Origin: Syntrophales bacterium
GTDB taxonomy: Bacteria; Desulfobacterota; Syntrophia; Syntrophales; UBA2251
Length of the DNA stretch: 34,447 nucleotides
Reading direction: 5' to 3'
Assembly (NCBI GenBank): GCA_023230905.1
Contig: JALNWL010000006.1
Location: forward strand, 1 to 34,447
Shown here in pieces: positions 1-7,525 of this stretch. Both the position numbers and the translations under genes were made by a program. Under the pieces are notes generated by a model. That model was not told the DNA's origin, ran no database searches, and saw only the letters and a list, made by a program, of their open reading frames with translations. How positions within the stretch are numbered: position 1 is the stretch's first letter; each line of letters starts with the position of its first letter.

Positions 1-151
1 CTCCCCGCTTTTGCTGATCCGCCTCGCCGTTTTCGACGACCGGGCGCGGAACCCCCCGGCCGGGACATGGAAATCCGGCTCGCCCCGCGGACCCTTGTAT
101 GGCAAAGGCGTTGCGCCGTCAAGCCGGGAATGGCCGCGGTCCGTTCGGCGC

Positions 152-349
152 TCAGACCGATTTCTTGATGCCCAGCCTGACGTAGAGCGGGCAGTGCCCC
201 GAGGCCACGCTCGAGAGGAGCATGCCCGCCAGGACGGCGAGGACGAGCCCCGCGAGGCCCGTCACACAGCCCGCGGCGTTGGCGGCGATGAAAAAGATCG
301 CGATCACGAGCCGGACGATCCTGTCGATGGTTCCCACGTTTCGGTCCAT
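152..349 (-). CDS. DUF2892 (YgaP-like) small inner-membrane protein
   Basis: Protein of 65 aa. The N-terminus MDRNVGTIDR followed by a hydrophobic stretch matches the DUF2892 / YgaP transmembrane family, whose members usually begin with an NxGxxDR segment and carry two membrane helices. Here residues of about 12-30 and 33-50 are hydrophobic, separated by a short Gly/Cys-containing turn, so it should sit in the inner membrane. The start at 349 is chosen because AAAGGAG lies just upstream; the open frame continues further but without a ribosome site. It begins 93 nt after the stop of the dehydratase homologue upstream and may share its transcript. The molecular role of stand-alone DUF2892 proteins is not established. 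Confidence 0.8.
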   Translation of the reverse strand: MDRNVGTIDRIVRLVIAIFFIAANAAGCVTGLAGLVLAVLAGMLLSSVASGHCPLYVRLGIKKSV

Positions 350-442
350 TTGCCTGTCTCCTTTCCGTGCCGCCGGATTGGGGCGTTCCCGTCCGTCCGT
401 CCGCGAATCAGGGCCGTTGAATGACACGCATGCGCGGGTGGC

Positions 443-1897
443 TCACCGCGGCTTCGCGTCCCGGATCCCGCACAGGGCCTTGGCGAACGCCTGCTTTTGC
501 TTGAGGTCGACCAGGCGGGCGATCATGATCCGCTGCGCCTGCGGCGAGCCCGCCCCGTGCATGGATTCCGTCAGGTAGCCGACCGCCGCCGTCCCCAGCG
601 TGAGGTTTTCGATCAGGCGCAGGATGCGCATCCGTTCTTCCGTCGGGATGTCGCTGCGGCCGCGGAAGTATTTTTGCATCCATTTGCCCGTCTCCGGTGC
701 GTTGAGATCGGCCTCGGAGGGCAGGGTGACCATCAGGCCGCCGGCGATGTCCTGGGCGAGGCGGGCGATCTCGTAGGGGAAGCGGGTGACGTTCTGCTTG
801 TGCACGTTGGCCAGGAGCGTGTCGACCAGGTAGGTTCCGGACGGCTCGCGGTGCCCCTCCGCGGCGCAGGCGATGCAGCCGCAGTAGAGGGTCTCGTTCA
901 GGTGGTTCATCTCGATGATCTTGTCCTTCACGTGGGAGGCCTTCTCGGTGCCGTTGTACTCGGCGGCCGTCTGCGCCGCGCCGATCAGGACGTCCCCGAC
1001 CCCCACCTTGCATGCGTAGCTCTGGCGGTGGTAGGAGGCGAACTGCTCCACCAGCTGGCCGGCGAAGCCGTATTCTCGGCACATGAAGACCCGTTCCCAC
1101 GGGACGAAGACGTCGTCGAAGACGATCAGGGCCTCGTGTCCGCCGAAGATGACGTTTCCCACGTCCATCCGGCCGCCCTCCAGCTTCCGGGTGTCGCAGG
1201 ACTGGCGGCCAAGGATGTAGGTGATGCCCGCCGTGTCGCTGGGCAGGGCGAAGGAGACCGCGTAGTCCCGATCCTCCTCCCGCAGGGCGATCGTGGGCAT
1301 GACGATCACCTCGTGGGAGTTGACGGCGCCGGTCTGGTGGGCCTTGGCCCCGCGCACGACGATCCCCTCCCGGCTTTCCGATACGATCCGGAGGTACTGG
1401 TCCGGATCGGCCTGCCGGTGGGGCGGCAGGGAGCGGTCGCCCTTGGGGTCCGTCATCGCCCCGTCGCACACGAGGTCGTTCTCCTGGACGTATTCCAGAT
1501 ATTTCAGGAACCGCTTGTTGTATTCCGTCCCGTGCCTTTGATCGATGTCGTAGGTCGTCATCGACAGGGCGTTGAGCGCGTCCATGCCGACGCAACGCTG
1601 GAAGCAGCAGCCGGTGCGGGACCCCATGAGCCGCCCCATCTTGCTCTTTCGCACGAGGTCCTCGACGCTCTGGTGGATGTGCGTGAAGCGGTTGATCTTC
1701 CTGCCCGTCAGGTGGGAGGTCGCCGTCATGAGGTCCGCATACCCGGGATCCTGGGCGAGCGCGTACGTCATCGCCACCGCGTTGAGCGACGGACGGATGA
1801 TCGGGTCGTCCACGACGTTCTCGACCCGTTTGCCGAGCAGGTAGACCTTGAGATCGAGGGTTCTCAGGCTGTCGATGTATTCCTGCGGCGTTTTCAT
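443..1897 (-). CDS. 4-hydroxybutyryl-CoA dehydratase family protein (AbfD-like)
   Basis: Protein of 484 aa, close to the length of clostridial AbfD (about 490). That enzyme uses FAD and a [4Fe-4S] cluster to dehydrate 4-hydroxybutyryl-CoA to crotonyl-CoA and also isomerises vinylacetyl-CoA. The first two cluster cysteines are visible in CCFQRC (C98, C102), and the His/Tyr segment HRQSY (H290, Y294) is present. T189 in AHQTG, E255 in FGGHEAL and K297 match residues discussed as catalytic in AbfD. The segment GAGSPQAQRIMIAR near the C-terminus is also typical. Oddly, the fourth cluster ligand, C296, lies six residues after H290, whereas in AbfD (H292, C299) the distance is seven. The start at 1897 has AAAGGAGG eight bases upstream. 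A related HpaB-superfamily acyl-CoA dehydratase with another substrate remains possible. Confidence 0.88.
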   Translation of the reverse strand: MKTPQEYIDSLRTLDLKVYLLGKRVENVVDDPIIRPSLNAVAMTYALAQDPGYADLMTATSHLTGRKINRFTHIHQSVEDLVRKSKMGRLMGSRTGCCFQRCVGMDALNALSMTTYDIDQRHGTEYNKRFLKYLEYVQENDLVCDGAMTDPKGDRSLPPHRQADPDQYLRIVSESREGIVVRGAKAHQTGAVNSHEVIVMPTIALREEDRDYAVSFALPSDTAGITYILGRQSCDTRKLEGGRMDVGNVIFGGHEALIVFDDVFVPWERVFMCREYGFAGQLVEQFASYHRQSYACKVGVGDVLIGAAQTAAEYNGTEKASHVKDKIIEMNHLNETLYCGCIACAAEGHREPSGTYLVDTLLANVHKQNVTRFPYEIARLAQDIAGGLMVTLPSEADLNAPETGKWMQKYFRGRSDIPTEERMRILRLIENLTLGTAAVGYLTESMHGAGSPQAQRIMIARLVDLKQKQAFAKALCGIRDAKPR

Positions 1898-1980
1898 GGC
1901 GGCCTCCTTTTGCGGAATGTTTCCACTCGTGTCGGGCGACTCCTCCGGGTGAAGTCTATAAGCGCCCGTTTCCACGAAGG

Positions 1981-2009
1981 AAGCTATATGGAAGCGGACC
2001 CCATGTCAA
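1981..2009 (-). promoter_or_regulatory. Candidate sigma-70 promoter for the dehydratase homologue
   Basis: On the minus strand a perfect TTGACA (2009-2004) is followed by overlapping -10 candidates: TATAGC after 15 bp (1988-1983) or TAGCTT after 17 bp (1986-1981). It would give a leader of roughly 80 nt before the ATG at 1897. The -35 is strong and the -10 is only fair. Confidence 0.45.
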
Positions 2010-2123
2010 TCGAATATTCCATCAAACCGCTTGACAGACGTCCGGGGGTCATGTAGCGCTGGACGCTCGTGAACAAGAGGAACGACGTCGGGCGCGGGGT
2101 TGTCTTGCCGCGCCGGAGGATCT

Positions 2124-2576
2124 ATGAGTCGCACCAGTTCGATGAGAGGCCTTGCGCTGCTGGCGGTGGTCGGTCCGCTGATGCTCCTGTCCGCCGCGCC
2201 GCCGCTTCGCGCCCAGGAAAGCGGGGCGGCGGAGGCCGACCGGATGGCGCCCGCGGAGTCGGCCACCGTCGGAGAACCGGAGGAAGGCTCCGTCTGCCGC
2301 GCCTTCTATTACGCCAAGCGTTTCAACGGCCGGCGAACCAGCTCCGGCGCGATCTACCGTCCCGAAAGGCGGACCGCCGCCCATCCCAGTCTTCCCCTCG
2401 GCACACGGGTCAGGGTCGTCAACATCGCCAATGACCGATCCGTGGTGGTGACGGTTAACGACCGCTGCCGCAAACGCAGCTTCGACGTCATCGACCTGTC
2501 GCGCGCGGCGGCGCGCGAACTTCGGTTCCTCCGCGGGGGAACCGCTTGGGTCCGGGTCATTCCCCTCGACGACTGA
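2124..2576 (+). CDS. RlpA-like double-psi beta-barrel protein
   Basis: Protein of 150 aa. Residues 1-30 form a signal peptide (basic start, hydrophobic core LALLAVVGPLMLLSA, likely cleavage after PLRA), so it is exported. I see no lipobox Cys at the cleavage site, unlike many RlpA lipoproteins. Residues of about 65-150 match the RlpA double-psi beta-barrel: YYAKRFNGRRTSSG, then LPLGTRVRV, then VTVNDRC and DVIDLSRAAA, which ends the conserved core. RlpA enzymes are septal lytic transglycosylases that cut denuded glycan strands. No SPOR domain is present, so this is a minimal form. The start is set by CGGAGGA at 2113-2119. It converges on the M15 peptidase, and its proximity to the peptidoglycan operon fits a cell-wall role. 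Confidence 0.82.
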   Translation: MSRTSSMRGLALLAVVGPLMLLSAAPPLRAQESGAAEADRMAPAESATVGEPEEGSVCRAFYYAKRFNGRRTSSGAIYRPERRTAAHPSLPLGTRVRVVNIANDRSVVVTVNDRCRKRSFDVIDLSRAAARELRFLRGGTAWVRVIPLDD

Positions 2577-2594
2577 AGGGTTCCCCCCCCCCGC

Positions 2595-2611
2595 CGGGCC
2601 GGGGCGGCCCG
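2595..2611. terminator. Short GC hairpin between convergent genes
   Basis: CGGGCC and GGCCCG form a 6-bp stem around a GGGGC loop in the 38-bp gap between the convergent rlpA-like and M15 peptidase genes. There is no clear T-run, so termination here is only a guess. Confidence 0.25.
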
Positions 2612-2614
2612 CGC

Positions 2615-3181
2615 TCAGCCCCGCTTCTCGAAGTGGTGGTAGTCCTTCAGGGTCTTGAAATCCCCCCCCCACGTCCAGCCGCGCTTCCGGAATTCCTCCA
2701 TCAGGGGATGCGCGGGGTAGACCGTCCCCGGAGCGCCCGGCCGGTACGCCGCTCCCGGCGGAGCGATGCGTCCGTCCCCGTAAATCACGGGATTGATCCG
2801 CGGGTTCAAGTCCACGGCCCGGCCGAGGGCGTGCAGCGACAGCCGCTCCGTCCCGTCGACGAAGCGGTAGTTGAAGGCGGAGGAGTTGTTGTCCGCCATT
2901 GAGGCGTCGTCGGACCACCCGTACCGGACGATCGGCACGACCTTCGCCACGGGGAACCGGGAACGCTGCATCCAGCCGAAGATTGCGCGGACGTCCGCGG
3001 CGAGGTCCCGGTGGACGACGAGCTGTCCCGCATGGAGGCGCCCGTCGAAGGCCCAGTAGCGGACGTCAACGAGGCTCAGCGGGGCGAGCGCCTCCGGAGG
3101 GGCCTGCGCGCCGGCGACGGCCTCCGGAAAGCTCATCGCGCTGTCCACGAGGGGAGAAACGGGCCGGGACGGTTCGGTCAT
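2615..3181 (-). CDS. M15 family (VanY/endolysin-like) metallopeptidase
   Basis: Protein of 188 aa. The zinc-site motif SxHxxGxAxD is seen as SLHALGRAVD (H117, D124), and the C-terminal WGGDF...DYHHFE holds the last His ligand (H183, next to H182) with the usual aromatic flank. This places it in the peptidase M15 group, which cuts D-Ala-D-Ala or L-Ala-D-Glu bonds in peptidoglycan stem peptides. The N-terminus (MTEPSRPVSPLVDS) has no hydrophobic segment, so I see no signal peptide. A cytoplasmic muropeptide peptidase is therefore possible, as is export by another route. AAAGGA precedes the ATG at 3181. It is the last gene of the minus-strand run, 55 nt after the DUF4922 gene, which supports a role in processing recovered peptides. 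Confidence 0.83.
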   Translation of the reverse strand: MTEPSRPVSPLVDSAMSFPEAVAGAQAPPEALAPLSLVDVRYWAFDGRLHAGQLVVHRDLAADVRAIFGWMQRSRFPVAKVVPIVRYGWSDDASMADNNSSAFNYRFVDGTERLSLHALGRAVDLNPRINPVIYGDGRIAPPGAAYRPGAPGTVYPAHPLMEEFRKRGWTWGGDFKTLKDYHHFEKRG

Positions 3182-3236
3182 GACGATCGGTCCTTTGCAT
3201 GCAAAAACGGACGCCCGCGCGACAGGCCGCCGGCGT

Positions 3237-4253
3237 TCATTCGCGGGCGAGAAGATCCGCCCGGGGAGGGGAGGAAACCTCTTGGTAGATGTTCCGCAGC
3301 ATCGGCGCGTTCAGGCGGGTGAACTCCCGCTCCCGGGGCGCGACGATAAGCCCGCCCATGTCCACGGCGCCGGGGCTGACGAGAAGCCGCTCCGGATCGG
3401 GACGGTCGTAGGCTGCCGGGCGGTGGCGCCGCCGGGGAAAGAGACAGAGCCGCCATTCCCCCCGGCGGTGGCCGGCCAGGAGATTCAGCATCGCTTCGTC
3501 CGGCGATCCCGGCGAGGTCCCTCCCCCGGCGATCAGGCGGCGCATTGCGTGGGCCAGCGGCGTCCGTTCGCGCCCCCGGATCAGGATCAGGGTTCGCCCC
3601 CAGGAGACCAGCCCCCACCGATCGACGCCGTTGTTTCCCCAGGCCGGCCGGGCGTCGAACCGCCCCGCCAGGTCCTTTTCGATGGGGATCGCGCCGGCCG
3701 GGGCGGCCTGGAAATGGAGGTGGTCCGGGGCGGAGGCCCCGCAGGCGGGGCCGTTGTAGAAGAGGGTCATGCCGTCGCCGAGATCGCGGGCCAGATCGAG
3801 GAAGGCCTCCAGGCGGGCTTCGATGGCCTGGGGCTCGTGAGCGAGGCTCGCAATCGTGAAGTGAGCGGGGAAGATCGGGGCGGGGTTGCAGAGAATCAGG
3901 TACTCCTCCCGATACAGGATGCCCCGCTGTTCGGGGGGGAGTGCCGCGGGGCAGAGGAAACAGGGGCGGGCGGCGATGGACGCGGGGTCCACGCGGGCGG
4001 TGCCGCTCTTCAGGCGCGCGGGGTTGTACTGGACCTTGAGCGACCAGCCGTCCGAGGACAGATCGCGGACGCGGATCCCGGCCAGTTCCGCCTCGGCCCG
4101 GGCCAGGGCCGGCCAGGATCGCGTCTGGTCAGCGTAGAGCGCGCGACAGAGTGGGGACAGGCCGCCCGCGGGGCGCGGTCCGTGCGAGCCTTCGAAAACG
4201 GCGGCGATCCTATCGCCGGGGACGCGGCGGGTCTGCCGGACCGGCCGCGTCAT
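3237..4253 (-). CDS. DUF4922 protein, HIT-superfamily nucleotidyltransferase/phosphorylase-like
   Basis: Protein of 338 aa. A CFLC pair (C98, C101) followed by LPPEQRG, an NPAPIFPAHFTI segment (H131) and a histidine-triad-like DHLHFQ (H178, H180) identify the DUF4922 family. Its fold resembles GalT, Ap4A phosphorylase and GDP-galactose phosphorylase. Those relatives transfer or phosphorolyse nucleoside phosphates through a His-nucleotide intermediate, with H178 the likely equivalent. The substrate is unknown. Its start overlaps the GNAT gene stop by 4 bp (ATGA), so the two are translationally coupled, inside an operon that also encodes a sugar kinase and a sugar-1-phosphate nucleotidyltransferase. 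I infer that it acts on a nucleotide sugar or nucleotide by-product of that route. Confidence 0.8.
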   Translation of the reverse strand: MTRPVRQTRRVPGDRIAAVFEGSHGPRPAGGLSPLCRALYADQTRSWPALARAEAELAGIRVRDLSSDGWSLKVQYNPARLKSGTARVDPASIAARPCFLCPAALPPEQRGILYREEYLILCNPAPIFPAHFTIASLAHEPQAIEARLEAFLDLARDLGDGMTLFYNGPACGASAPDHLHFQAAPAGAIPIEKDLAGRFDARPAWGNNGVDRWGLVSWGRTLILIRGRERTPLAHAMRRLIAGGGTSPGSPDEAMLNLLAGHRRGEWRLCLFPRRRHRPAAYDRPDPERLLVSPGAVDMGGLIVAPREREFTRLNAPMLRNIYQEVSSPPRADLLARE

Positions 4254-4777
4254 GGCGGAGGGACCCGCGCCGCCGCGGCGTTCATTTTCCGGTAGCCGAT
4301 CCGGTGCTCGACCGTCGTGGCGGCCAGGGCGAACGGCTCCTTCCGGATGAAACGGAACCCCCGCCGCCGGTACCAGGCCAAGGCGCGTTTGTTCCGGGCC
4401 ATGACGCCGAGCCAGACGGCGTCGACCCCGTAACGCAGGGCGCGCGCCTCCGCCGCCGCGAGCAACTTCCCGCCGAGCCCGCGCCCCTGATGTTCGGGGA
4501 GGATGTACAGGGACGTGACGTAGAACCGGTGCTCATCCCCGACGTAGCGGGTGCGGAGGTACCCCGCCGGCCCGCATTCCGTCGTGCCGATGAATCCGTC
4601 CACGAAGGGGTCCGCGTACACGGCGCGCAGGGCGCGCAGCGAATAGTGGGCGCCGAAATAGGTTTTCAGGTTGTCGGCCGGGATGAAGGGCGCGTAGGCA
4701 CTCTGCCAGGTCGTCCAGGTGATTTCCCGGACGGCCCGGAGATCGTGCTTCTGCCAGGGCTGCACGGAGAATGTCAT
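4250..4777 (-). CDS. GNAT family N-acetyltransferase
   Basis: Protein of 175 aa of the Gcn5-related acetyltransferase fold. The acetyl-CoA pyrophosphate loop is PEHQGRGLGGKLL, preceded by the beta-4 strand RFYVTSLYILP and followed by WLGVMARNKRALAWYRRRGF, the usual C-terminal part of the fold. Acceptors of such proteins vary widely (amino sugars, peptides, protein N-termini). In this operon an amino-sugar or muropeptide acceptor would make sense, but nothing in the sequence proves it. The start at 4777 overlaps the preceding glycosyltransferase stop by 4 bp (ATGA), and its own stop overlaps the DUF4922 start in the same way. The same frame stays open for 336 codons upstream, but that part is the antisense-like shadow of the glycosyltransferase. 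Confidence 0.85.
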   Translation of the reverse strand: MTFSVQPWQKHDLRAVREITWTTWQSAYAPFIPADNLKTYFGAHYSLRALRAVYADPFVDGFIGTTECGPAGYLRTRYVGDEHRFYVTSLYILPEHQGRGLGGKLLAAAEARALRYGVDAVWLGVMARNKRALAWYRRRGFRFIRKEPFALAATTVEHRIGYRKMNAAAARVPPP

Positions 4778-6483
4778 GACGGCGCCCCGGATCGGCAGGC
4801 GGGCGAACCGTATCCCGGGTAGCCGCGCCCCCCCTCGCGCCCCGGCACGGGGACGGCCGGGCGCGGGTTCATCTGCCGTCGGGCCATGATTTCCAGGGTG
4901 CGCAGGGTGTCCTTGAAGGCGTCGTGGCGGTTGATTTGCGCCACCGTCAGCGCGCTGTCGGAGTTTCCGGACCAGCGGCGGCACAGGTAGAGGTTTTCGT
5001 AGATCCGGCCGATCCGGTAGTCCCGGGTGAGCCTGAGCGCGATGGCGTAATCCTCCCCGTAACTCACGTTCAGAAAGCCGATCTGGCGGGCCAGGGCGGT
5101 CTGAAAGGCCCGCGGGGCGCCGAGGCCGTTGATGCGCAGGGCGTTGTTGCGGCCGTTGTCGTCGGTCCACTCGCGGTGGGCGATCAGTCCCGGCGGAAGG
5201 ATGTTTCCCCGTTCGTCGACGATCGTGTAGGCGCCGATGACCATGGCGACGTCGCCTTCGCGGAAGCATTGCACGATCTTCCGCAGGGTGTCCGGACCGC
5301 TGTACACGTCGTCGGAGTCGAGCTGGACGGCGAACCGCCCGCACGCTTCGGCGCGGAGGGCCTCGTTCCAGCAGCCGCCGATGCCGAGATCGAGACGCGC
5401 GGGCACGAGGGGGATCACGCGCGGGTCCGCCTTGGCCAGCTTCTCCAGCACGGCCGTGGTTCCGTCGGTCGAGTGGTTGTCGATACACAGGACGTTGAAA
5501 GGGAAGTCCGCTTCCTGCGAGAGGGCGCTCCGGACGGCGTCGGCGATGGTCTTCTTGCGGTTCCTGACGGGGATGACGACGCTGGCCTCCACGGGGAAGG
5601 CCTGGGAGGTGGGCACGACGCTCCGGAAGCGGGGCCTGAGCCAGGCGCCGAGCCGTTTCAGGTGGGTGGTCGCCGCGCTTTCCATCTCCCGCTGACGGTC
5701 CTGCTGGCGGGGATCGCAGTAGGCGAAGGGCGCTGACGCCGGGTCGCCGCCGTTCGTTTCCCCTTCGTCCGTCCAGGCTTCGCATTCGTCCGCCGCCGGT
5801 GCGTCGGTTGCGGCCGGTTCCGGACGGATCACCGTCGCCAGGGATTCCCGCAGGTGAAACAGGGTCGCGTCCGTAGCGACCCTGAGGCGGAGGTCGTACA
5901 GCCCGGCGTGGGTGAACGGGGAAAGCGCGCCGTACCTCTTTAGGGCGGTGCGGATGGCGTCCATCGAAAAGAGCATCAGCGGGCCGAAATCGAAATCGTC
6001 ACGGAGACTGCCCGGCTGGTAATCGTTGACGGGATGCTCCCGCAGGGCCGGGTTCGCGTCTTTTTTGCCCCGTTTTCGGGCCGGCGGAACCCCGTTCCCG
6101 GCGGGCGCGGCCGGGGAGGGCGTATGGCCTTCCAGGTAATCCGCGTAGAGCATGCCGGCCTGACAAATTTCCGCCGCCTCCAGTAGGCGCCGCAGGGCCC
6201 GGGGACCCAGTTCGAGGTCCGCGCAAAAGGGCAGGATCAGCAGGTATTTCGTTTGCGTCTTCTCGATGACGGTGGAAAGGGTCTCTCCCGCAACCAGGGA
6301 GCCGGCCGGAATCCATTCGCACTTGTCGTGGGGGTAGGCGTCGCCGTCGTTGTAGGCGATGAGGATCCGCTCGATCGCCGACTGCCGGATCAGCCGCCGG
6401 AGCAGGGCGTCGAACCAAGGCGCGTCGGCGTACGAGAGCGCCGCCGTGATTCCGGGGCGGGATTTTCTCGGCTGGATCTCCAT
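4774..6483 (-). CDS. Two-domain GT-A type (family 2) glycosyltransferase
   Basis: Protein of 569 aa. Residues of about 297-530 form a GT2 catalytic domain: VVIPVRNRKKTI at the start, CIDNHSTDGT for the nucleotide site, and the metal-binding DSDD at 389-392 in QLDSDDVY. Residues 1-220 look like a second, degenerate GT-A domain: AALSYADAPWFDALLRRL, and LLILPFCADLEL where a DxD would be expected. A low-complexity linker rich in Ala, Pro, Asp and Glu (about 220-265) joins them. No membrane segment is visible, so it is probably cytoplasmic and uses an NDP-sugar. It lies 31 nt after the AmgK-like kinase and overlaps the GNAT gene by 4 bp. The acceptor is unknown; the context suggests it consumes a nucleotide sugar made by the neighbouring kinase and nucleotidyltransferase. 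Confidence 0.82.
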   Translation of the reverse strand: MEIQPRKSRPGITAALSYADAPWFDALLRRLIRQSAIERILIAYNDGDAYPHDKCEWIPAGSLVAGETLSTVIEKTQTKYLLILPFCADLELGPRALRRLLEAAEICQAGMLYADYLEGHTPSPAAPAGNGVPPARKRGKKDANPALREHPVNDYQPGSLRDDFDFGPLMLFSMDAIRTALKRYGALSPFTHAGLYDLRLRVATDATLFHLRESLATVIRPEPAATDAPAADECEAWTDEGETNGGDPASAPFAYCDPRQQDRQREMESAATTHLKRLGAWLRPRFRSVVPTSQAFPVEASVVIPVRNRKKTIADAVRSALSQEADFPFNVLCIDNHSTDGTTAVLEKLAKADPRVIPLVPARLDLGIGGCWNEALRAEACGRFAVQLDSDDVYSGPDTLRKIVQCFREGDVAMVIGAYTIVDERGNILPPGLIAHREWTDDNGRNNALRINGLGAPRAFQTALARQIGFLNVSYGEDYAIALRLTRDYRIGRIYENLYLCRRWSGNSDSALTVAQINRHDAFKDTLRTLEIMARRQMNPRPAVPVPGREGGRGYPGYGSPACRSGAPS

Positions 6484-6514
6484 GACCCCTTGATAATGGA
6501 TGACTTCCGGCCTG

Positions 6515-7525
6515 TCAACGGTTAATTGCCCGGCGGCAGCGGGACAGGAGGCGGCGGAGATGATCCAGGCGGGGCGCGAGGCCTGCGGCCGCCTCCAGAT
6601 GGTCCAAGCCGCGGGGCATATGGGCGAGAAAGTCCGGTTGGCCGGCCTTCAGGCCCAGGTAGCCGTAGGCGCCCAGGGCCTGGAGGAGCCGCTGCACCGA
6701 CGCCTCCTGGAAGGCCTCCCGGAAGGCGTTCCAGGACAGCGCCCGCGGACTGAGGTCGTAGTAATCGCGAAGCAGGTCGAGGCGGACGTCCGGCGTCAGG
6801 CGGACGTAGGGGTCGTAGAGGAGGGCGCCCAGGTCGTAGAGGCGGGATCCGAGACGCATCCCCTGGAAATCGATCAGCACGGGTTCTCCGTCGCGGATCA
6901 TGACGTTCTGAGACTGCAGGTCGCGGTGAACGAGGCAGGGGGCGGCGCCTCCCAGGCGCGCGGCGAGCGCGGCGAGCTCCGCCTCCAGTCCCGCCGCCTC
7001 GGACGGATCGAGCGCGAGGGCGCAGACGCCGCGGACGAAATGTTCCCGGAAATAATCCCGCTCCCAGCGGTAGAAGGCCGCGTCGAAGGGGTCCATCAGC
7101 GGCAGGGCGCGGACGGCCGCGTCCCCGGCCGCCAGTCCGTGAAGGCGGTGGACGAGGCGCAGGGTCCGCCGGTAGAGGGAGAGACGGACGGCGGGGTCCG
7201 CGTCGCGGTACGACCACAGGTCCCGGTCGCCCAGATCCTCCAGGACGAGCAGGCCCCGCGCGGCGTCTTCGGCGAGGATGACGGGGACCCGGATGTCGCG
7301 GGCGGCCAGGAAGCGCGCGATCGGGGCGAAGGAGGCGTTCTCTCTTCGGTCCGTCCCGTACTGCATGACGATCCAGCTCGACCCGCCCGCGGTCAGGCGC
7401 CGGTAGACGCGGTCCGAGCCGCCCCGCGTGATGGGAGCGAGGTCCGGGGGCGGCGCATCCGCGAGGTTCAGGGCGCGGCGGGCGAACCCCAGGAGAGCGG
7501 CGTCGGACGGGAGCGGGGCGCTCAC
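6515..7525 (-). CDS. amgK: AmgK-like amino-sugar anomeric kinase (APH fold)
   Basis: Protein of 336 aa of the aminoglycoside-phosphotransferase/choline-kinase fold. The Brenner-type catalytic motif HRDLQSQN (H200, D202, N207) and the metal-binding IDFQ (D219) are intact, and VLEDLGD is the hinge region. AmgK of Pseudomonas phosphorylates MurNAc and GlcNAc at C1 so that MurU can make UDP-MurNAc directly, bypassing MurA and fosfomycin. I assign AmgK because the gene overlaps a MurU-like nucleotidyltransferase by 4 bp (GTGA) and lies among cell-wall genes. The fold alone would not distinguish it from other sugar or small-molecule kinases. It starts with GTG. The symbol is given on family plus context. 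Confidence 0.72.
   Translation of the reverse strand: MSAPLPSDAALLGFARRALNLADAPPPDLAPITRGGSDRVYRRLTAGGSSWIVMQYGTDRRENASFAPIARFLAARDIRVPVILAEDAARGLLVLEDLGDRDLWSYRDADPAVRLSLYRRTLRLVHRLHGLAAGDAAVRALPLMDPFDAAFYRWERDYFREHFVRGVCALALDPSEAAGLEAELAALAARLGGAAPCLVHRDLQSQNVMIRDGEPVLIDFQGMRLGSRLYDLGALLYDPYVRLTPDVRLDLLRDYYDLSPRALSWNAFREAFQEASVQRLLQALGAYGYLGLKAGQPDFLAHMPRGLDHLEAAAGLAPRLDHLRRLLSRCRRAINR

Noticed and set aside
1..151. Possible gene at the left edge
   Set aside because: Open frames here are short, Pro/Arg-rich and without a supporting ribosome site or recognisable domain.
497..2056. 519-codon open frame on the plus strand
   Set aside because: It lies opposite the dehydratase homologue, whose motifs are intact; the composition is that of an antisense shadow in GC-rich DNA.
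2031..2059. TTGACA as a promoter for the rlpA-like gene
   Set aside because: The -35 is perfect, but the base run at the -10 position (TAGCGC at 17 bp, TGTAGC at 15 bp) is poor; I leave it as undecided rather than list it.
4778..5785. Upstream extension of the GNAT frame to give a 511-aa fusion
   Set aside because: The extra part lies out of frame inside the glycosyltransferase and is Arg/Pro-rich shadow sequence; the ATGA overlap at 4774-4777 marks the true start.
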